Positions 33,359 to 42,379 of a stretch of DNA of 64,000 bases are shown one piece after another. Every line of letters starts with the position of its first letter. Position 1 is the stretch's first letter. The notes under the pieces were generated by a model that saw nothing but the letters and a program-made list of their open reading frames with translations, made no database searches and was not told the origin of the DNA. Made by a program: the position numbers and the translations under genes. The stretch is taken from positions 25,533-89,532 of the forward strand of contig JAUNCG010000002.1 in assembly GCA_030526715.1 (NCBI GenBank). Reading direction: 5' to 3'. Origin of the DNA: Eubacteriales bacterium (GTDB taxonomy: Bacteria; Bacillota; Clostridia; Lachnospirales; Lachnospiraceae).

Positions 33359-34153
33359 ATGAAGAAGAGAATGGCAATGTTGGTACTGGCAGGCCTTGTG
33401 GCAGGCATGATGAGCAGCGCAGTGATGGCAGCGGAGGATTCCGATAAGGCCTATGTGCAGGAGAAGGGTACGCTGGTAGTAGGTATCACAGATTTTGAAC
33501 CGATGGATTACAAGAATGAGGACGGTGACTGGGTTGGCTTTGATGCAGATATGGCGAAGGCTTTTGCAGAGAAGCTCGGCGTGGAAGTAGAGTTTGTGGA
33601 GATCGACTGGGATAACAAGATTCTGGAGCTGGACGGCAAGACCATCGACTGTGTATGGAACGGTATGACCTTGACGGATGAGGTGACCAGCGCCATGGAC
33701 TGCAGCAATGCTTACTGTGACAATGCACAGGTCGTAGTTCTTCCGCAGGATAAAGCAGAGGAGTATAAGACCGTGGAGGATCTTGCGGAGCTGAACTTTG
33801 CAGTAGAGGCAGGCAGCGCCGGGGAAGCGGAGATCACCGCTCTCGAGTATAACGCAACACCGGTGAAGGCACAGTCCGACGCGCTCATGGAGGTAGCGGC
33901 AGGTACTTCCGACGCAGCTGTGATCGATGCGCTGATGGCAGGCGCGATGGTTGGGGAAGGCACCGGATATGCAGATCTGACCTATACCCTGAGCCTGAAC
34001 AGTGAGGAATACGGCGTTGGCTTCCGTAAGGGCTCTGATCTGGTTGAGGAACTGAACGCATTCTTCGCAGAGGCTTATGAGGACGGCTCCATGCTGAAGA
34101 TCGCTGAGGAGTATGGCGTACAGGCATCTATTATTGAGCAGAAGGCAGAGTAA
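33359..34153 (+). CDS. Polar amino-acid ABC transporter substrate-binding protein
   Basis: The 264-residue family-3 solute-binding protein carries a signal peptide ending VMAA (about residue 23). It then has TLVVGITDFEPMDYKNEDGDWVGFDADMAKAFAEKL and IDCVWNGMTLTDE, a family hallmark. It should bind a polar amino acid outside the membrane and deliver it to the permease. Unlike most such proteins in Bacillota, it shows no lipobox cysteine near the cleavage site. ATG 33359 follows AGGAGG; in-frame codons back to 33302 have no ribosome binding site. It is followed by its permease after 2 bases. Confidence 0.92.
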   Translation: MKKRMAMLVLAGLVAGMMSSAVMAAEDSDKAYVQEKGTLVVGITDFEPMDYKNEDGDWVGFDADMAKAFAEKLGVEVEFVEIDWDNKILELDGKTIDCVWNGMTLTDEVTSAMDCSNAYCDNAQVVVLPQDKAEEYKTVEDLAELNFAVEAGSAGEAEITALEYNATPVKAQSDALMEVAAGTSDAAVIDALMAGAMVGEGTGYADLTYTLSLNSEEYGVGFRKGSDLVEELNAFFAEAYEDGSMLKIAEEYGVQASIIEQKAE

Positions 34154-34155
34154 CT

Positions 34156-34842
34156 ATGGCATTGATCATGGAACAGATGCCCATTGTTTTCGGGGCATTA
34201 AATGTAGGCTTTTTACAGACGTTAAAGCTGTTTATTGTGACGTTGATAGGATCACTTCCGCTGGGGCTGATCATCGCCTTCGGCTCGATGTCGGGTTTTC
34301 GCCCGCTGAAGTATTTTACAAAGCTGGTAATCTGGATCATCCGCGGTACGCCGCTGATGATCCAGTTGCTGATCGTATATTATTTTCCGGGACTGGTGCT
34401 CGGGAATTCTATCTGGGGCGGCGGCGAGAGCGGTCGCTTTCTGGCGGCGGCTGTGGCATTTATCTTTAACTATGCGTGTTATTTTGCGGAGATCTATCGC
34501 GGCGGCATTCAGAGCATTCCGGTGGGACAGCATGAAGCCGGTAAGGTGCTCGGTATGACGAGGGTTCAGATCTTCTTCAGGATCACGCTGCTGCAGATGA
34601 TCAAGAGGATCGTACCTCCGATTTCCAATGAGATCATCACATTGGTGAAGGACACGTCTTTGGCGCGCATCATTGCGTTGCAGGAGATTATTTGGGCAGG
34701 TCAGGCCTTCATGAAGGGTTCACAGGGGATTTCCGGTGCAATCTGGCCGCTGTTTTTCACAGCGATCTATTATCTCCTGTTCAGCGGTTTGCTGACGCTG
34801 CTGTTCGGAGCTCTGGAGCGCAAGCTGGATTATTTCAGGTAG
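34156..34842 (+). CDS. Polar amino-acid ABC transporter permease
   Basis: The 228-residue permease of the HisMQ/GlnP type has about five membrane helices. LFIVTLIGSLPLGLIIAFG is the first core segment. IIRGTPLMIQLLIVYYF and EIYRGGIQSIPVGQHEAGKVLGM (about residues 113-135) form the EAA loop that docks on the ATPase. DTSLARIIALQEI follows. The gene lies between the binding protein and the ATPase. Only one permease gene is present, so a homodimer is expected. Confidence 0.93.
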   Translation: MALIMEQMPIVFGALNVGFLQTLKLFIVTLIGSLPLGLIIAFGSMSGFRPLKYFTKLVIWIIRGTPLMIQLLIVYYFPGLVLGNSIWGGGESGRFLAAAVAFIFNYACYFAEIYRGGIQSIPVGQHEAGKVLGMTRVQIFFRITLLQMIKRIVPPISNEIITLVKDTSLARIIALQEIIWAGQAFMKGSQGISGAIWPLFFTAIYYLLFSGLLTLLFGALERKLDYFR

Positions 34843-34854
34843 GAGGTGTCTGAC

Positions 34855-35643
34855 GTGGCAATTTTGGAAGTACAGCATATTGAAAAGCATTTTGGACATA
34901 CCAGAGTGCTGCAGGATATCAATTTTTCACTGGAACAGGGACAGGCGCTTGCCATCATCGGTTCCTCCGGATCAGGAAAGACGACGCTGCTGCGCTGTCT
35001 GAACTTTCTGGAGCAGCCGGACAGCGGCAGGATTCTGGTGAATGGAGAGACGCTGTTTGATGCGGCAGATCCTCTGACACAGCTGGAGAAGGATATCCGC
35101 AAGAAGCGTCTGCACTTTGGTATGGTATTTCAGTCGTTCAATCTGTTTCCGCAGTACACAGCGCTGCAGAATGTGATGCTGGCAGAGCAGCTTCTGGCGA
35201 AGGAACGACCGGATTTTAAGGAAAACAAAAGAGAAATATATGCACAGATCGAGGAGCATGGACGCAGTCTTCTGGCGCAGATGGGACTGTCCGAGCGTGC
35301 GGGTCACTATCCGCATCAGCTTTCCGGAGGACAGCAGCAGCGAGTAGCGATTGCGCGGGCGCTGGCGTTGAAGCCGGATATCCTGTGCTTTGATGAGCCG
35401 ACCTCCGCACTGGATCCGGAGCTTACCGGAGAGGTATTGAAGGTGATCCGCGGGCTGGCGGATCAGAAGATCACCATGGTGATCGTGACCCATGAGATGG
35501 CCTTTGCCAGAGATGTGGCGAATCAGGTGATCTTTATGGACGGAGGTCTGATTCTGGAACAGGGGGATGCGAGACAGGTGATCGAACATCCGCAGCAGGA
35601 GAGGACAAAACAGTTTCTGGCAAGATACTCGGGGAATGAGTAA
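34855..35643 (+). CDS. Polar amino-acid ABC transporter ATP-binding protein
   Basis: This 262-residue ATPase has Walker A GSSGSGKTT (about residues 38-46), the signature LSGGQQQRVAIARAL (about 156-170), Walker B ILCFDEPTSALDPE, and the switch His in VTHEMAFARDV. It matches the GlnQ/HisP family and powers the transporter encoded immediately upstream. I chose GTG 34855, since AGGAGG (34841-34846) overlaps a GTG at 34846 and would be correctly spaced only for 34855. The permease stop codon also overlaps that ribosome binding site. Confidence 0.94.
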   Translation: MAILEVQHIEKHFGHTRVLQDINFSLEQGQALAIIGSSGSGKTTLLRCLNFLEQPDSGRILVNGETLFDAADPLTQLEKDIRKKRLHFGMVFQSFNLFPQYTALQNVMLAEQLLAKERPDFKENKREIYAQIEEHGRSLLAQMGLSERAGHYPHQLSGGQQQRVAIARALALKPDILCFDEPTSALDPELTGEVLKVIRGLADQKITMVIVTHEMAFARDVANQVIFMDGGLILEQGDARQVIEHPQQERTKQFLARYSGNE

Positions 35644-35712
35644 GACCCGGGTTTGGAACGGAGTCACAGTCTCTGGAATGGGCGTGTGGCTTCGTTTTTT
35701 CTTCCTTTTTTC

Positions 35713-35741
35713 TTGCTTTTCGCTTTTTTATGAGATATACT
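35713..35741 (+). promoter_or_regulatory. Sigma-A promoter of purB-purA
   Basis: TTGCTT (35713-35718) and TATACT (35736-35741) are 17 bp apart, about 48 bases before purB. Confidence 0.7.
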
Positions 35742-35788
35742 GCATTTGGAACAGATACAGTAAATATATAGAAAGAAAAGGGATATTT

Positions 35789-37219
35789 ATGAACGATAGA
35801 TACGTTAGCCCGCTCTCAGAGCGTTATGCCAGTAAAGAAATGCAGTACATTTTTTCGCCGGACATGAAGTTCCGCACATGGAGAAAGCTCTGGATCGCAT
35901 TGGCAGAGACGGAAAAAGAATTGGGATTGGATATCACACAGGAGCAGATTGATGAATTGAAGGCACATGCCGAGGACATCAATTATGAGGTGGCGAAGGA
36001 GAGAGAAAAGATCGTCCGCCACGATGTTATGTCTCATGTGTACGCATACGGAGTACAGTGTCCGAAGGCAAAGGGTATTATCCATCTTGGTGCAACCTCC
36101 TGCTACGTCGGTGACAACACAGACATTATCGTAATGTCTGAGGCGCTGAAGCTCGTGCGCAGGAAGCTGGTGAACGTGATCGCCGAGCTTGCAAAATTTG
36201 CTGATAAATATAAAGAGCTGCCGACGCTTGCATTTACGCACTTTCAGCCGGCGCAGCCGACTACCGTCGGTAAGCGTGCGACACTGTGGATGCAGGAGTT
36301 CCTGATGGATCTTGAGGATCTGAGCTATGTGATGAGTACGCTGAAGCTGCTCGGAAGCAAGGGAACCACCGGAACGCAGGCAAGCTTTTTGGAGCTGTTT
36401 GACGGAGACCATGAGACGATCGATAAGATCGATCCGATGATCGCCGAGAAGATGGGATTCAAGGAATGCTATCCGGTATCCGGACAGACCTATTCCCGTA
36501 AGGTGGATACCAGAGTGCTGAACGTGCTGGCAGGCATTGCTGCAAGCGCGCACAAGTTCTCCAACGATATCCGTCTTTTGCAGCATTTGAAACAGGTGGA
36601 AGAGCCCTTCGAGAAGACACAGATCGGTTCCTCTGCCATGGCATATAAGAGAAATCCGATGAGAAGTGAGCGTATCGCTTCCCTGTCCCGCTATGTAATG
36701 TGTGATGCCTTAAATCCGGCGATCACCTCCGCGACACAGTGGTTTGAGCGTACATTGGATGATTCTGCGAATAAGCGCCTCTCTATTCCGGAGGGCTTCC
36801 TAGCCATCGACGGTATTATGGATCTGTGCCTGAACGTGGTAGATGGTCTGGTTGTTTATCCGAAGGTGATCGAGAAGCAGCTGATGGCAGAGCTTCCGTT
36901 CATGGCTACGGAGAATATTATGATGGATGCCGTGAAGGCCGGCGGAGACCGTCAGGAGCTTCATGAAAGAATCCGCGAGCTGTCCATGGAGGCAGGTAAG
37001 ACCGTGAAGGAAGAGGGTAAGGATAACAACCTGCTTGAGCTGATCGCGGCCGATTCGATGTTCAATCTGACAGAGGAGGATCTGCGTAAGTGCATGGATC
37101 CGGCGAAGTATGTGGGACGTGCGCCGCGTCAGGTGGAAGTATTCCTAAAGAATGTGGTAGATCCGATTCTTGAAGAGAATAAGGAGCTGCTGGGAATGAA
37201 AGCGGAGATTAATGTTTAG
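35789..37219 (+). CDS. purB: Adenylosuccinate lyase
   Basis: The 476-residue enzyme catalyses two steps of purine synthesis: SAICAR to AICAR, and adenylosuccinate to AMP. The superfamily signature GSSAMAYKRNPMRSE (about residues 279-293) holds the catalytic Ser. IIHLGATSCYVGDN and LAFTHFQPAQPTTVGKR carry the conserved His and Thr. The long form with FSNDIRLLQH resembles clostridial enzymes. ATG 35789 follows AAAAGGG; the open frame further upstream is spurious and would run through the promoter. purA follows after 12 bases, so IMP to AMP is encoded together. Confidence 0.96.
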   Translation: MNDRYVSPLSERYASKEMQYIFSPDMKFRTWRKLWIALAETEKELGLDITQEQIDELKAHAEDINYEVAKEREKIVRHDVMSHVYAYGVQCPKAKGIIHLGATSCYVGDNTDIIVMSEALKLVRRKLVNVIAELAKFADKYKELPTLAFTHFQPAQPTTVGKRATLWMQEFLMDLEDLSYVMSTLKLLGSKGTTGTQASFLELFDGDHETIDKIDPMIAEKMGFKECYPVSGQTYSRKVDTRVLNVLAGIAASAHKFSNDIRLLQHLKQVEEPFEKTQIGSSAMAYKRNPMRSERIASLSRYVMCDALNPAITSATQWFERTLDDSANKRLSIPEGFLAIDGIMDLCLNVVDGLVVYPKVIEKQLMAELPFMATENIMMDAVKAGGDRQELHERIRELSMEAGKTVKEEGKDNNLLELIAADSMFNLTEEDLRKCMDPAKYVGRAPRQVEVFLKNVVDPILEENKELLGMKAEINV

Positions 37220-37231
37220 GAGGAAGGTAAC

Positions 37232-38512
37232 ATGGTAGAAGCAGTAGTTGGAGCAAACTGGGGAGACGAAGGAAAGGGTAAGATTACCGATATGCTCGCA
37301 GAAAAAGCGGACATTATCGTGAGATTTCAGGGTGGTGCAAATGCAGGCCATACCATCGTCAATGATTATGGTAAATTTGCGCTGCATACGCTTCCCTCCG
37401 GTGTATTTTATAATCATACGACGAGCATTATCGGCAACGGTGTGGCATTGAATATTCCGGTACTGATGAGCGAGATCAAGAGCATCGTGGATCGTGATGT
37501 TCCGATGCCGAAGATTCTGATCTCTGACCGCGCGCAGATCGTGATGTCCTATCACATTCTGTTTGATCAGTGTGAGGAGGAGCGTCTGGGCGGCAAGTCC
37601 TTCGGTTCCACTAAGTCCGGCATCGCGCCGTTTTATTCAGATAAATATGCAAAGATCGGTTTTCAGGTCAGCGAGCTGTTCGATGAGGAGCTGTTGAAGG
37701 AGAAGGTCGTGCGTGTGGCAGAGCAGAAGAATGTCATTCTGGAGCACCTGTATCATAAGCCGGCATTGAAGCCGGAGGAGCTGCTGGAGGAGCTGCACGG
37801 TTACCGTGATATGGTGGCGCCTTATGTATGCGATACCTCTGCATTCCTGTGGAAGGCTATTCAGGAAGGCAAAACGATTCTTCTGGAGGGACAGCTTGGC
37901 TCCCTGAAGGATCCGGATCACGGTATTTACCCGATGGTTACGTCTTCCTCCACATTGGCAGCATACGGTGCGATCGGCGCAGGTATACCGCCATATGAGA
38001 TCAAGAAGATCGTGACGGTCGTGAAGGCATATTCCAGCGCCGTAGGCGCAGGCGCTTTCGTCAGCGAGATCTTTGGTGAGGAGGCAGACGAGCTTCGCTA
38101 TAGAGGCGGAGACGGCGGAGAGTTCGGAGCGACCACCGGACGCCCGAGACGTATGGGATGGTTTGATTGCGTGGCGTCCAAGTATGGCTGCCGTATTCAG
38201 GGGACGACAGATGTCGCATTTACCGTACTGGATGTACTGGGCTATCTCGATGAGATTCCGGTGTGTGTAGGATATGAGATCGATGGCGAGATGACGACAG
38301 ACTTCCCGACCACCGCGAAGCTTGAGAAGGCAAAGCCGGTATTGGTGAAGCTTCCGGGCTGGAAATGTGATATCCGCGGTATCAAGAAGTACGAGGATCT
38401 TCCGGAGAACTGCCGTAAGTACATTGAATTCGTGGAGAAGGAGATCGGCTTCCCGATCACCATGGTATCCAACGGACCGGGCAGAAATGATATTATCTAT
38501 AGAAATGCTTAA
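37232..38512 (+). CDS. purA: Adenylosuccinate synthetase
   Basis: The 426-residue enzyme joins IMP and aspartate with GTP to form adenylosuccinate. The N-terminal VVGANWGDEGKGKITD (GDEGKGK P-loop, catalytic Asp) and FQGGANAGHTIVN (catalytic His) are intact. LLEGQLGSLKDPDHGIYPMVTSSS and TTGRPRRMGWFDC follow. The start has AGGAGG about 8 bases upstream. It follows purB by 12 bases and ends before a perfect 17-bp hairpin (38524-38567), which is probably its terminator. Confidence 0.97.
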   Translation: MVEAVVGANWGDEGKGKITDMLAEKADIIVRFQGGANAGHTIVNDYGKFALHTLPSGVFYNHTTSIIGNGVALNIPVLMSEIKSIVDRDVPMPKILISDRAQIVMSYHILFDQCEEERLGGKSFGSTKSGIAPFYSDKYAKIGFQVSELFDEELLKEKVVRVAEQKNVILEHLYHKPALKPEELLEELHGYRDMVAPYVCDTSAFLWKAIQEGKTILLEGQLGSLKDPDHGIYPMVTSSSTLAAYGAIGAGIPPYEIKKIVTVVKAYSSAVGAGAFVSEIFGEEADELRYRGGDGGEFGATTGRPRRMGWFDCVASKYGCRIQGTTDVAFTVLDVLGYLDEIPVCVGYEIDGEMTTDFPTTAKLEKAKPVLVKLPGWKCDIRGIKKYEDLPENCRKYIEFVEKEIGFPITMVSNGPGRNDIIYRNA

Positions 38513-38523
38513 GGCTATATAAT

Positions 38524-38567
38524 ATACAAGGCGATATCATCATCTATGATATGATATCGCCTTGTAT
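38524..38567 (+). terminator. Perfect 17-bp hairpin after purA
   Basis: Arms at 38524-38540 and 38551-38567 (ATACAAGGCGATATCAT and its exact complement) surround a 10-base loop. A short TATG follows rather than a strong T-run. Confidence 0.7.
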
Positions 38568-38601
38568 TATGTAAAGGTATATATTTTCAAATAATAGCCA
38601 C

Positions 38602-38778
38602 GGTCTGACCATATGATAACTCAGTACAGATACGTTGATTTTGCCACTCCACTTGCGCCGTCGATGGAATGCCGCTCTTCCTCGAAGAAAGAGTGGTCGT
38701 CGAGCGGCATTCACTATGCTCGTGGAGTTCGGCAAAATCTGCCTACCATCTGCACTTGAGCCATCATATGTCCAGACC
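38602..38778. repeat. Long palindromic element 1
   Basis: A 177-bp segment that folds back on itself. Outer arms GGTCTGACCATATGAT...GATTTTGCC...ACTCCAC (38602-38651) and GTGGAGTTCGGCAAAATC...ATCATATGTCCAGACC (38722-38778) pair with a few gaps. A central hairpin GAATGCCGCTC/GAGCGGCATTC (38667-38677, 38702-38712) encloses CTCGAAGAAAGAGTGGTCG. No open frame of note is present. Confidence 0.85.
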
Positions 38779-38949
38779 TTACAATTATCGAAGCCATTAT
38801 ATCTGTAATGCTTAGCGCACATCTAAACGCTAGGACATTTTTACAGCGATCAATATGAGTTGTAATCCCAGAAAGATATTCTTTTGAAATGTAGTTTATA
38901 CGGATATTTGTAATATTATTTTTAAAAAATATATATGTAAGCGAAGACG

Positions 38950-39116
38950 GTACGTTGCAACTGTAAACGATAGGCAGATTTTGTCAGGCTTTGCGAGTAT
39001 AGCGACCGCCCCTTGCCCGACCACTCTTTCTTCGAGGGTGAGGGGCGGTCCATAGGCGACGCAAGCAGAGCGACAAAATCAACGTGTTTACAGTGCAATG
39101 ACACCGGCTCGCGTAC
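38950..39116. repeat. Long palindromic element 2
   Basis: A second fold-back element of about 165 bp. Outer arms TTGCAACTGTAAACG...GATTTTGTC (38955-38985) and GACAAAATC...CGTGTTTACAGTGCAA (39072-39098) pair. The centre has GACCGCCCC/GGGGCGGTC (39004-39012, 39042-39050). CGACCACTCTTTCTTCGAG (39018-39036) is the exact reverse complement of a 19-bp core segment in element 1. The segment between the two elements and up to 39206 is AT-rich with no gene. Confidence 0.8.
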
Positions 39117-39206
39117 TATATATATCACATATTTAAATATTGATTATGCTAAACAAGATAATATTTCGAATGGTAGAAAAAGTGAGCGTTTGAAAATATA
39201 TACTTT

Positions 39207-39806
39207 TTAGATCCCCAGCGCTTTCAACTCCTCACATGCTTTTTCGTAGGTAGTAAATACAAAGGCATTCATGCCGAAGTCGCGTGCTGAGACAATATTC
39301 TTCTCGTTATCGTCGAAGAATACAGCTTCTTCGGGGTTTACGCGGAAGCGCCTGCAGAACTCTGCATAGATCCAGCGGCTGGGCTTGATGAGCTGCACCT
39401 CATAGGAAAATAATCCGCCGTCCATCCATGAACGAAAGTCCAGCTCCGGCTTGGTAGCTTCAAGGGCGTAAGCGCCATAGTTGGAGAGAAAGTAGACCCG
39501 AAGTCCCTTTTCACGCAGCTCACGGATCCATGGCTTCGTATATGCGCACTGCTTGATGCAGGCTCCCATACCGGCGAGCACCCGCGGAATATCCTCGGCA
39601 TATTCCGGTGCGTTTGAGATAAAACGTGCGATACATTCCTCAATGGTGAGAACTCCGCGATCCATTTCATTCCAGTCTTCACTTAAAAACATAGCGTTTG
39701 CGATCGCCTGAGATTTCTCCTCGGAAAAACCGAAAGAATCCACATAGGACTTCCAATCATAATGAACAAGAACATTTCCAATATCAAAAACAACAGTTGT
39801 TATCAT
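39207..39806 (-). CDS. HAD-superfamily hydrolase (YihX-like)
   Basis: The 199-residue hydrolase starts MITTVVFDIGNVLVHYDW. Motif I is DxGNV with nucleophile Asp8, and the cap is helical. Motif II is YFLSNYGAYALE, the conserved Lys lies in QLIKPSRWIYAEF, and motif IV is AVFFDDNEKNIVSA. The DxGN variant is that of YihX-type alpha-glucose-1-phosphate phosphatases and epoxide-hydrolase-like members; substrate is not assigned. Its ATG overlaps the stop of the small membrane-protein gene as ATGA, so it is the third gene of a LysR-led operon. Confidence 0.88.
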   Translation of the reverse strand: MITTVVFDIGNVLVHYDWKSYVDSFGFSEEKSQAIANAMFLSEDWNEMDRGVLTIEECIARFISNAPEYAEDIPRVLAGMGACIKQCAYTKPWIRELREKGLRVYFLSNYGAYALEATKPELDFRSWMDGGLFSYEVQLIKPSRWIYAEFCRRFRVNPEEAVFFDDNEKNIVSARDFGMNAFVFTTYEKACEELKALGI

Positions 39807-40036
39807 AAATTCTCCTTTTTCGTTTCTTTGGGGTCACGTCCCTTTCCCAGCGTACGATACACTAATTGATATACATAAAGCAACACGGGAATCACAACGG
39901 TGGCACCGAGGGACAGCTTGAACAGGTTGTATGCCAACGGGGTATCCAGCAGTGCGAAAATGAGGGTCAGCAGATACAGGCCAACGAGAAGGACAATGCT
40001 GATCCATGCCAGAATTCTCTTACGCTTTTTCATCAT
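39803..40036 (-). CDS. Small two-helix membrane protein
   Basis: The 77-residue protein has basic ends (MMKKRKR; GKGRDPKETKKENL) and two hydrophobic segments, IVLLVGLYLLTLIFALLD (about 14-31) and GATVVIPVLLYVYQLVY (about 44-60). I do not recognise a family; no enzymatic motif is visible. Its start lies inside the end of the LysR gene (17-base overlap) and its stop overlaps the HAD start by 4 bases, so it is translated within this operon and is very likely a real gene. Confidence 0.7.
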   Translation of the reverse strand: MMKKRKRILAWISIVLLVGLYLLTLIFALLDTPLAYNLFKLSLGATVVIPVLLYVYQLVYRTLGKGRDPKETKKENL

Positions 40037-40925
40037 CGGATTCCTCCTTCAGCAGATTCTTTGCAGACAATGTCTCCAGAAAGCGGCGGATAGAAGTATT
40101 ATTCGCCTTGGCTTCCGGAATGAGGATAAAGCTCTGGATCGCAGGCGCCTGAAAATCAAGCAGTGGGATAGAGATCAGAGAGCCTTCATCCAGATATTTC
40201 TGTATCAGTTTTTTCGGCAGGAATGTACAGCCGATACCCTGTAGCAGATAATACGGGAGATGGGTGAGTTTGTCAATCTCAAATGAGAAGGAATAATTTT
40301 TCGGGAACATATCACGGATAAACATACCGTTATCGTTGATCATAAAATCACAATACAGATATTCTATCTCCGGAAGCTGATTCTGACGAATCCCGTTCTT
40401 AAATTCGGTGTGCTCCGGAGAGGTGACGAGTACAAGCTCATCCATATCAAAGGGGGTACATGTAAATCCGGATTTTTTCAGCGGAATGTAGGAAAATGCC
40501 ATATCAATCGTACCGTCCTGCAGCATGCGAAGGAGCGGGCCGGAATGATCAATGATGACCTTCACGGAAATATCGGGGTAGCTTCGGATATATTCAGTGA
40601 CAGGTTCTGTAAGATAACAGTCGTACACCGTATTTACGGTTCCGATTCGCAGAGTCTCGGAAAATGTGTGGAGCATACTGAGTTCCTCAATGGCAGAGGC
40701 CTCGAGCGCAACGATGCGCTTCGCATAGCTCAAAAAATGGTGTCCCTCATCCGTCAGCTCCACATTTTTACGGTTGCGTATGAAGAGCTTTTTTCCAATC
40801 TCCTTCTCCAGCTCCATAATACGGTTGGTGACCGTAGACTGTACAATATAATAGCGGTCTGCGGTCTGTGTAAAATTTTTTAATTCTGATAAAGTAATAA
40901 ATGTTTTCAGGTTCTCAATGTTCAT
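40020..40925 (-). CDS. LysR-family transcriptional regulator
   Basis: This 301-residue regulator has an N-terminal winged HTH (MNIENLKTFITLSELKNFTQTADRYYIVQSTVTNRIMELE, residues 1-40) and a substrate-binding-like effector domain (about 90-290) with LRIGTVNTVYDCYL. LysR proteins usually control a divergent gene; here that is lysA, though which gene it controls is unproven. AT-rich dyad-like sequence at about 40960-41010 between the genes could hold the operator. It heads an operon with a small membrane protein and a HAD hydrolase. Confidence 0.92.
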   Translation of the reverse strand: MNIENLKTFITLSELKNFTQTADRYYIVQSTVTNRIMELEKEIGKKLFIRNRKNVELTDEGHHFLSYAKRIVALEASAIEELSMLHTFSETLRIGTVNTVYDCYLTEPVTEYIRSYPDISVKVIIDHSGPLLRMLQDGTIDMAFSYIPLKKSGFTCTPFDMDELVLVTSPEHTEFKNGIRQNQLPEIEYLYCDFMINDNGMFIRDMFPKNYSFSFEIDKLTHLPYYLLQGIGCTFLPKKLIQKYLDEGSLISIPLLDFQAPAIQSFILIPEAKANNTSIRRFLETLSAKNLLKEESDDEKA

Positions 40926-41095
40926 AAAATCCTCTTATCGAAATCGTAAATTAGTAGTTTCATAAAATTCATTATACAAATTTTATACTGATGACTATAA
41001 TATGTCAATAGGTAGTTACGAGTGAGGATAGTGAACTTGCATATAGCCCACGTACAAAGAGAATGGGTGAAAGCCATGTGAAAGGAGTATTACGA

Positions 41096-42361
41096 ATGAA
41101 CAAGGTGTACACGAAGGTGACAGATCAGCTCCATTTCTTTGAAGGAAACGATCCTGTAGAGCTGGCAAAGGAATACGGAACCCCGGTGTATGTATATAAT
41201 GAAAGGATTCTTCGGCAGCGCTGCCGTGATTTAAAGCAGCTGGTGACTTATCCGAAGTTTGTAGTGGATTACTCTGCGAAGGCCAACAGCAGTCTGGCAT
41301 TTCTTCAGATCGTGAAGTCCGAGGGACTTGAGGTAGATGCCATGTCTCCGGGGGAGATCTTCATGGAACGTCAGGCAGGCTTTGCACCGGAGGAGATCTT
41401 CTATATCTGCAACAATGTCTCTGCGCAGGAGATGCAGTATGCGGTGGATGCGGGGGTGGTGATCAGCGTGGATTCTCTGAGCCAGCTGGAACAGCTGGGG
41501 CAGATTGCGCCGGGACATGAGGTGGCGATCCGGTTTAATCCGGGCGTCGGCGCTGGACATCACGAGAAGGTAGTTACCGCGGGTAAGAAGACAAAGTTTG
41601 GCATTGAGCCCAAATACATACCGCAGGTGCGGGAGATTCTGAAAAAATATGATCTGAAGCTGGTGGGGATCAATCAGCATATCGGATCTCTGTTCATGAC
41701 AGGGGAAGCCTTCGTAGCCAGTATCGCGGTGCTGTTTGAGATCGCGAAGCAGTTTCCGGGGCTTCGCTTTGTAGATATGGGCGGTGGCTTCGGTATTCCG
41801 TATAAGAAAGAATTTGACGAAGCTCCATTGGATCTGAAGGAGCTGGGAACTGCCATTGATAAGGCGCTCTATCAGTTCGCACAGGAGTATGGAGAGCAGA
41901 TCACTCTCCGCATTGAGCCGGGACGCTATATTTCAGCAGAGTGCAGCATGATTTTGTCACAGGTGCAGGCGGTGAAGCACAACCATGATAAGAAGTTTGT
42001 AGGCTGTGATTGCGGTTTCAATGTGCTGCAGCGTCCCATTATGTACGATTCCTATCATGGGGTGGAGATATATCGGGCGTCAGAGGCGCTAAGTGAAAAG
42101 AAGGAGATTGTCACCATTGTCGGCAATATCTGTGAGAGTGGAGATATTCTGGCAAAGGATCGGGAGCTTCCGGAGATCTTCAAGGGAGATATCCTCGGTA
42201 TATTGGATGCAGGAGCCTATGGATTTACGATGGCATCTAACTACAACAACCGCCTGCGTCCGGCGGAGATCCTGATCCGGGAGAACGGGGATGTGGTATT
42301 GATCCGCGAACGTGAGGTGCTGGAGGATCTGCTGAGACATCAGATCGCTCTGGACATGTAA
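41096..42361 (+). CDS. lysA: Diaminopimelate decarboxylase
   Basis: The 421-residue fold-III PLP enzyme converts meso-diaminopimelate to lysine. The Schiff-base lysine is K62 in VVDYSAKANSS. The glycine-rich FVDMGGGFGIPY loop binds the PLP phosphate. RIEPGRYISAECS and GNICESGDILAKDRELPE (Cys for the second subunit's active site) are present. ATG 41096 follows AAAGGAG, and the frame upstream lacks a ribosome binding site. It is divergent from the LysR gene. Other lysine genes are not present here. Confidence 0.95.
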   Translation: MNKVYTKVTDQLHFFEGNDPVELAKEYGTPVYVYNERILRQRCRDLKQLVTYPKFVVDYSAKANSSLAFLQIVKSEGLEVDAMSPGEIFMERQAGFAPEEIFYICNNVSAQEMQYAVDAGVVISVDSLSQLEQLGQIAPGHEVAIRFNPGVGAGHHEKVVTAGKKTKFGIEPKYIPQVREILKKYDLKLVGINQHIGSLFMTGEAFVASIAVLFEIAKQFPGLRFVDMGGGFGIPYKKEFDEAPLDLKELGTAIDKALYQFAQEYGEQITLRIEPGRYISAECSMILSQVQAVKHNHDKKFVGCDCGFNVLQRPIMYDSYHGVEIYRASEALSEKKEIVTIVGNICESGDILAKDRELPEIFKGDILGILDAGAYGFTMASNYNNRLRPAEILIRENGDVVLIREREVLEDLLRHQIALDM

Positions 42362-42379
42362 GAATAAAAGCATTTTCGG

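Noticed and set aside
39013..39207. 65-codon open frame in palindromic element 2
   Set aside because: It spans the palindrome and has no ribosome binding site or recognisable protein feature.
40925..41095. Lysine riboswitch upstream of lysA
   Set aside because: The leader is short and lacks the L-box landmarks; only a small CCCA/TGGG stem is seen.
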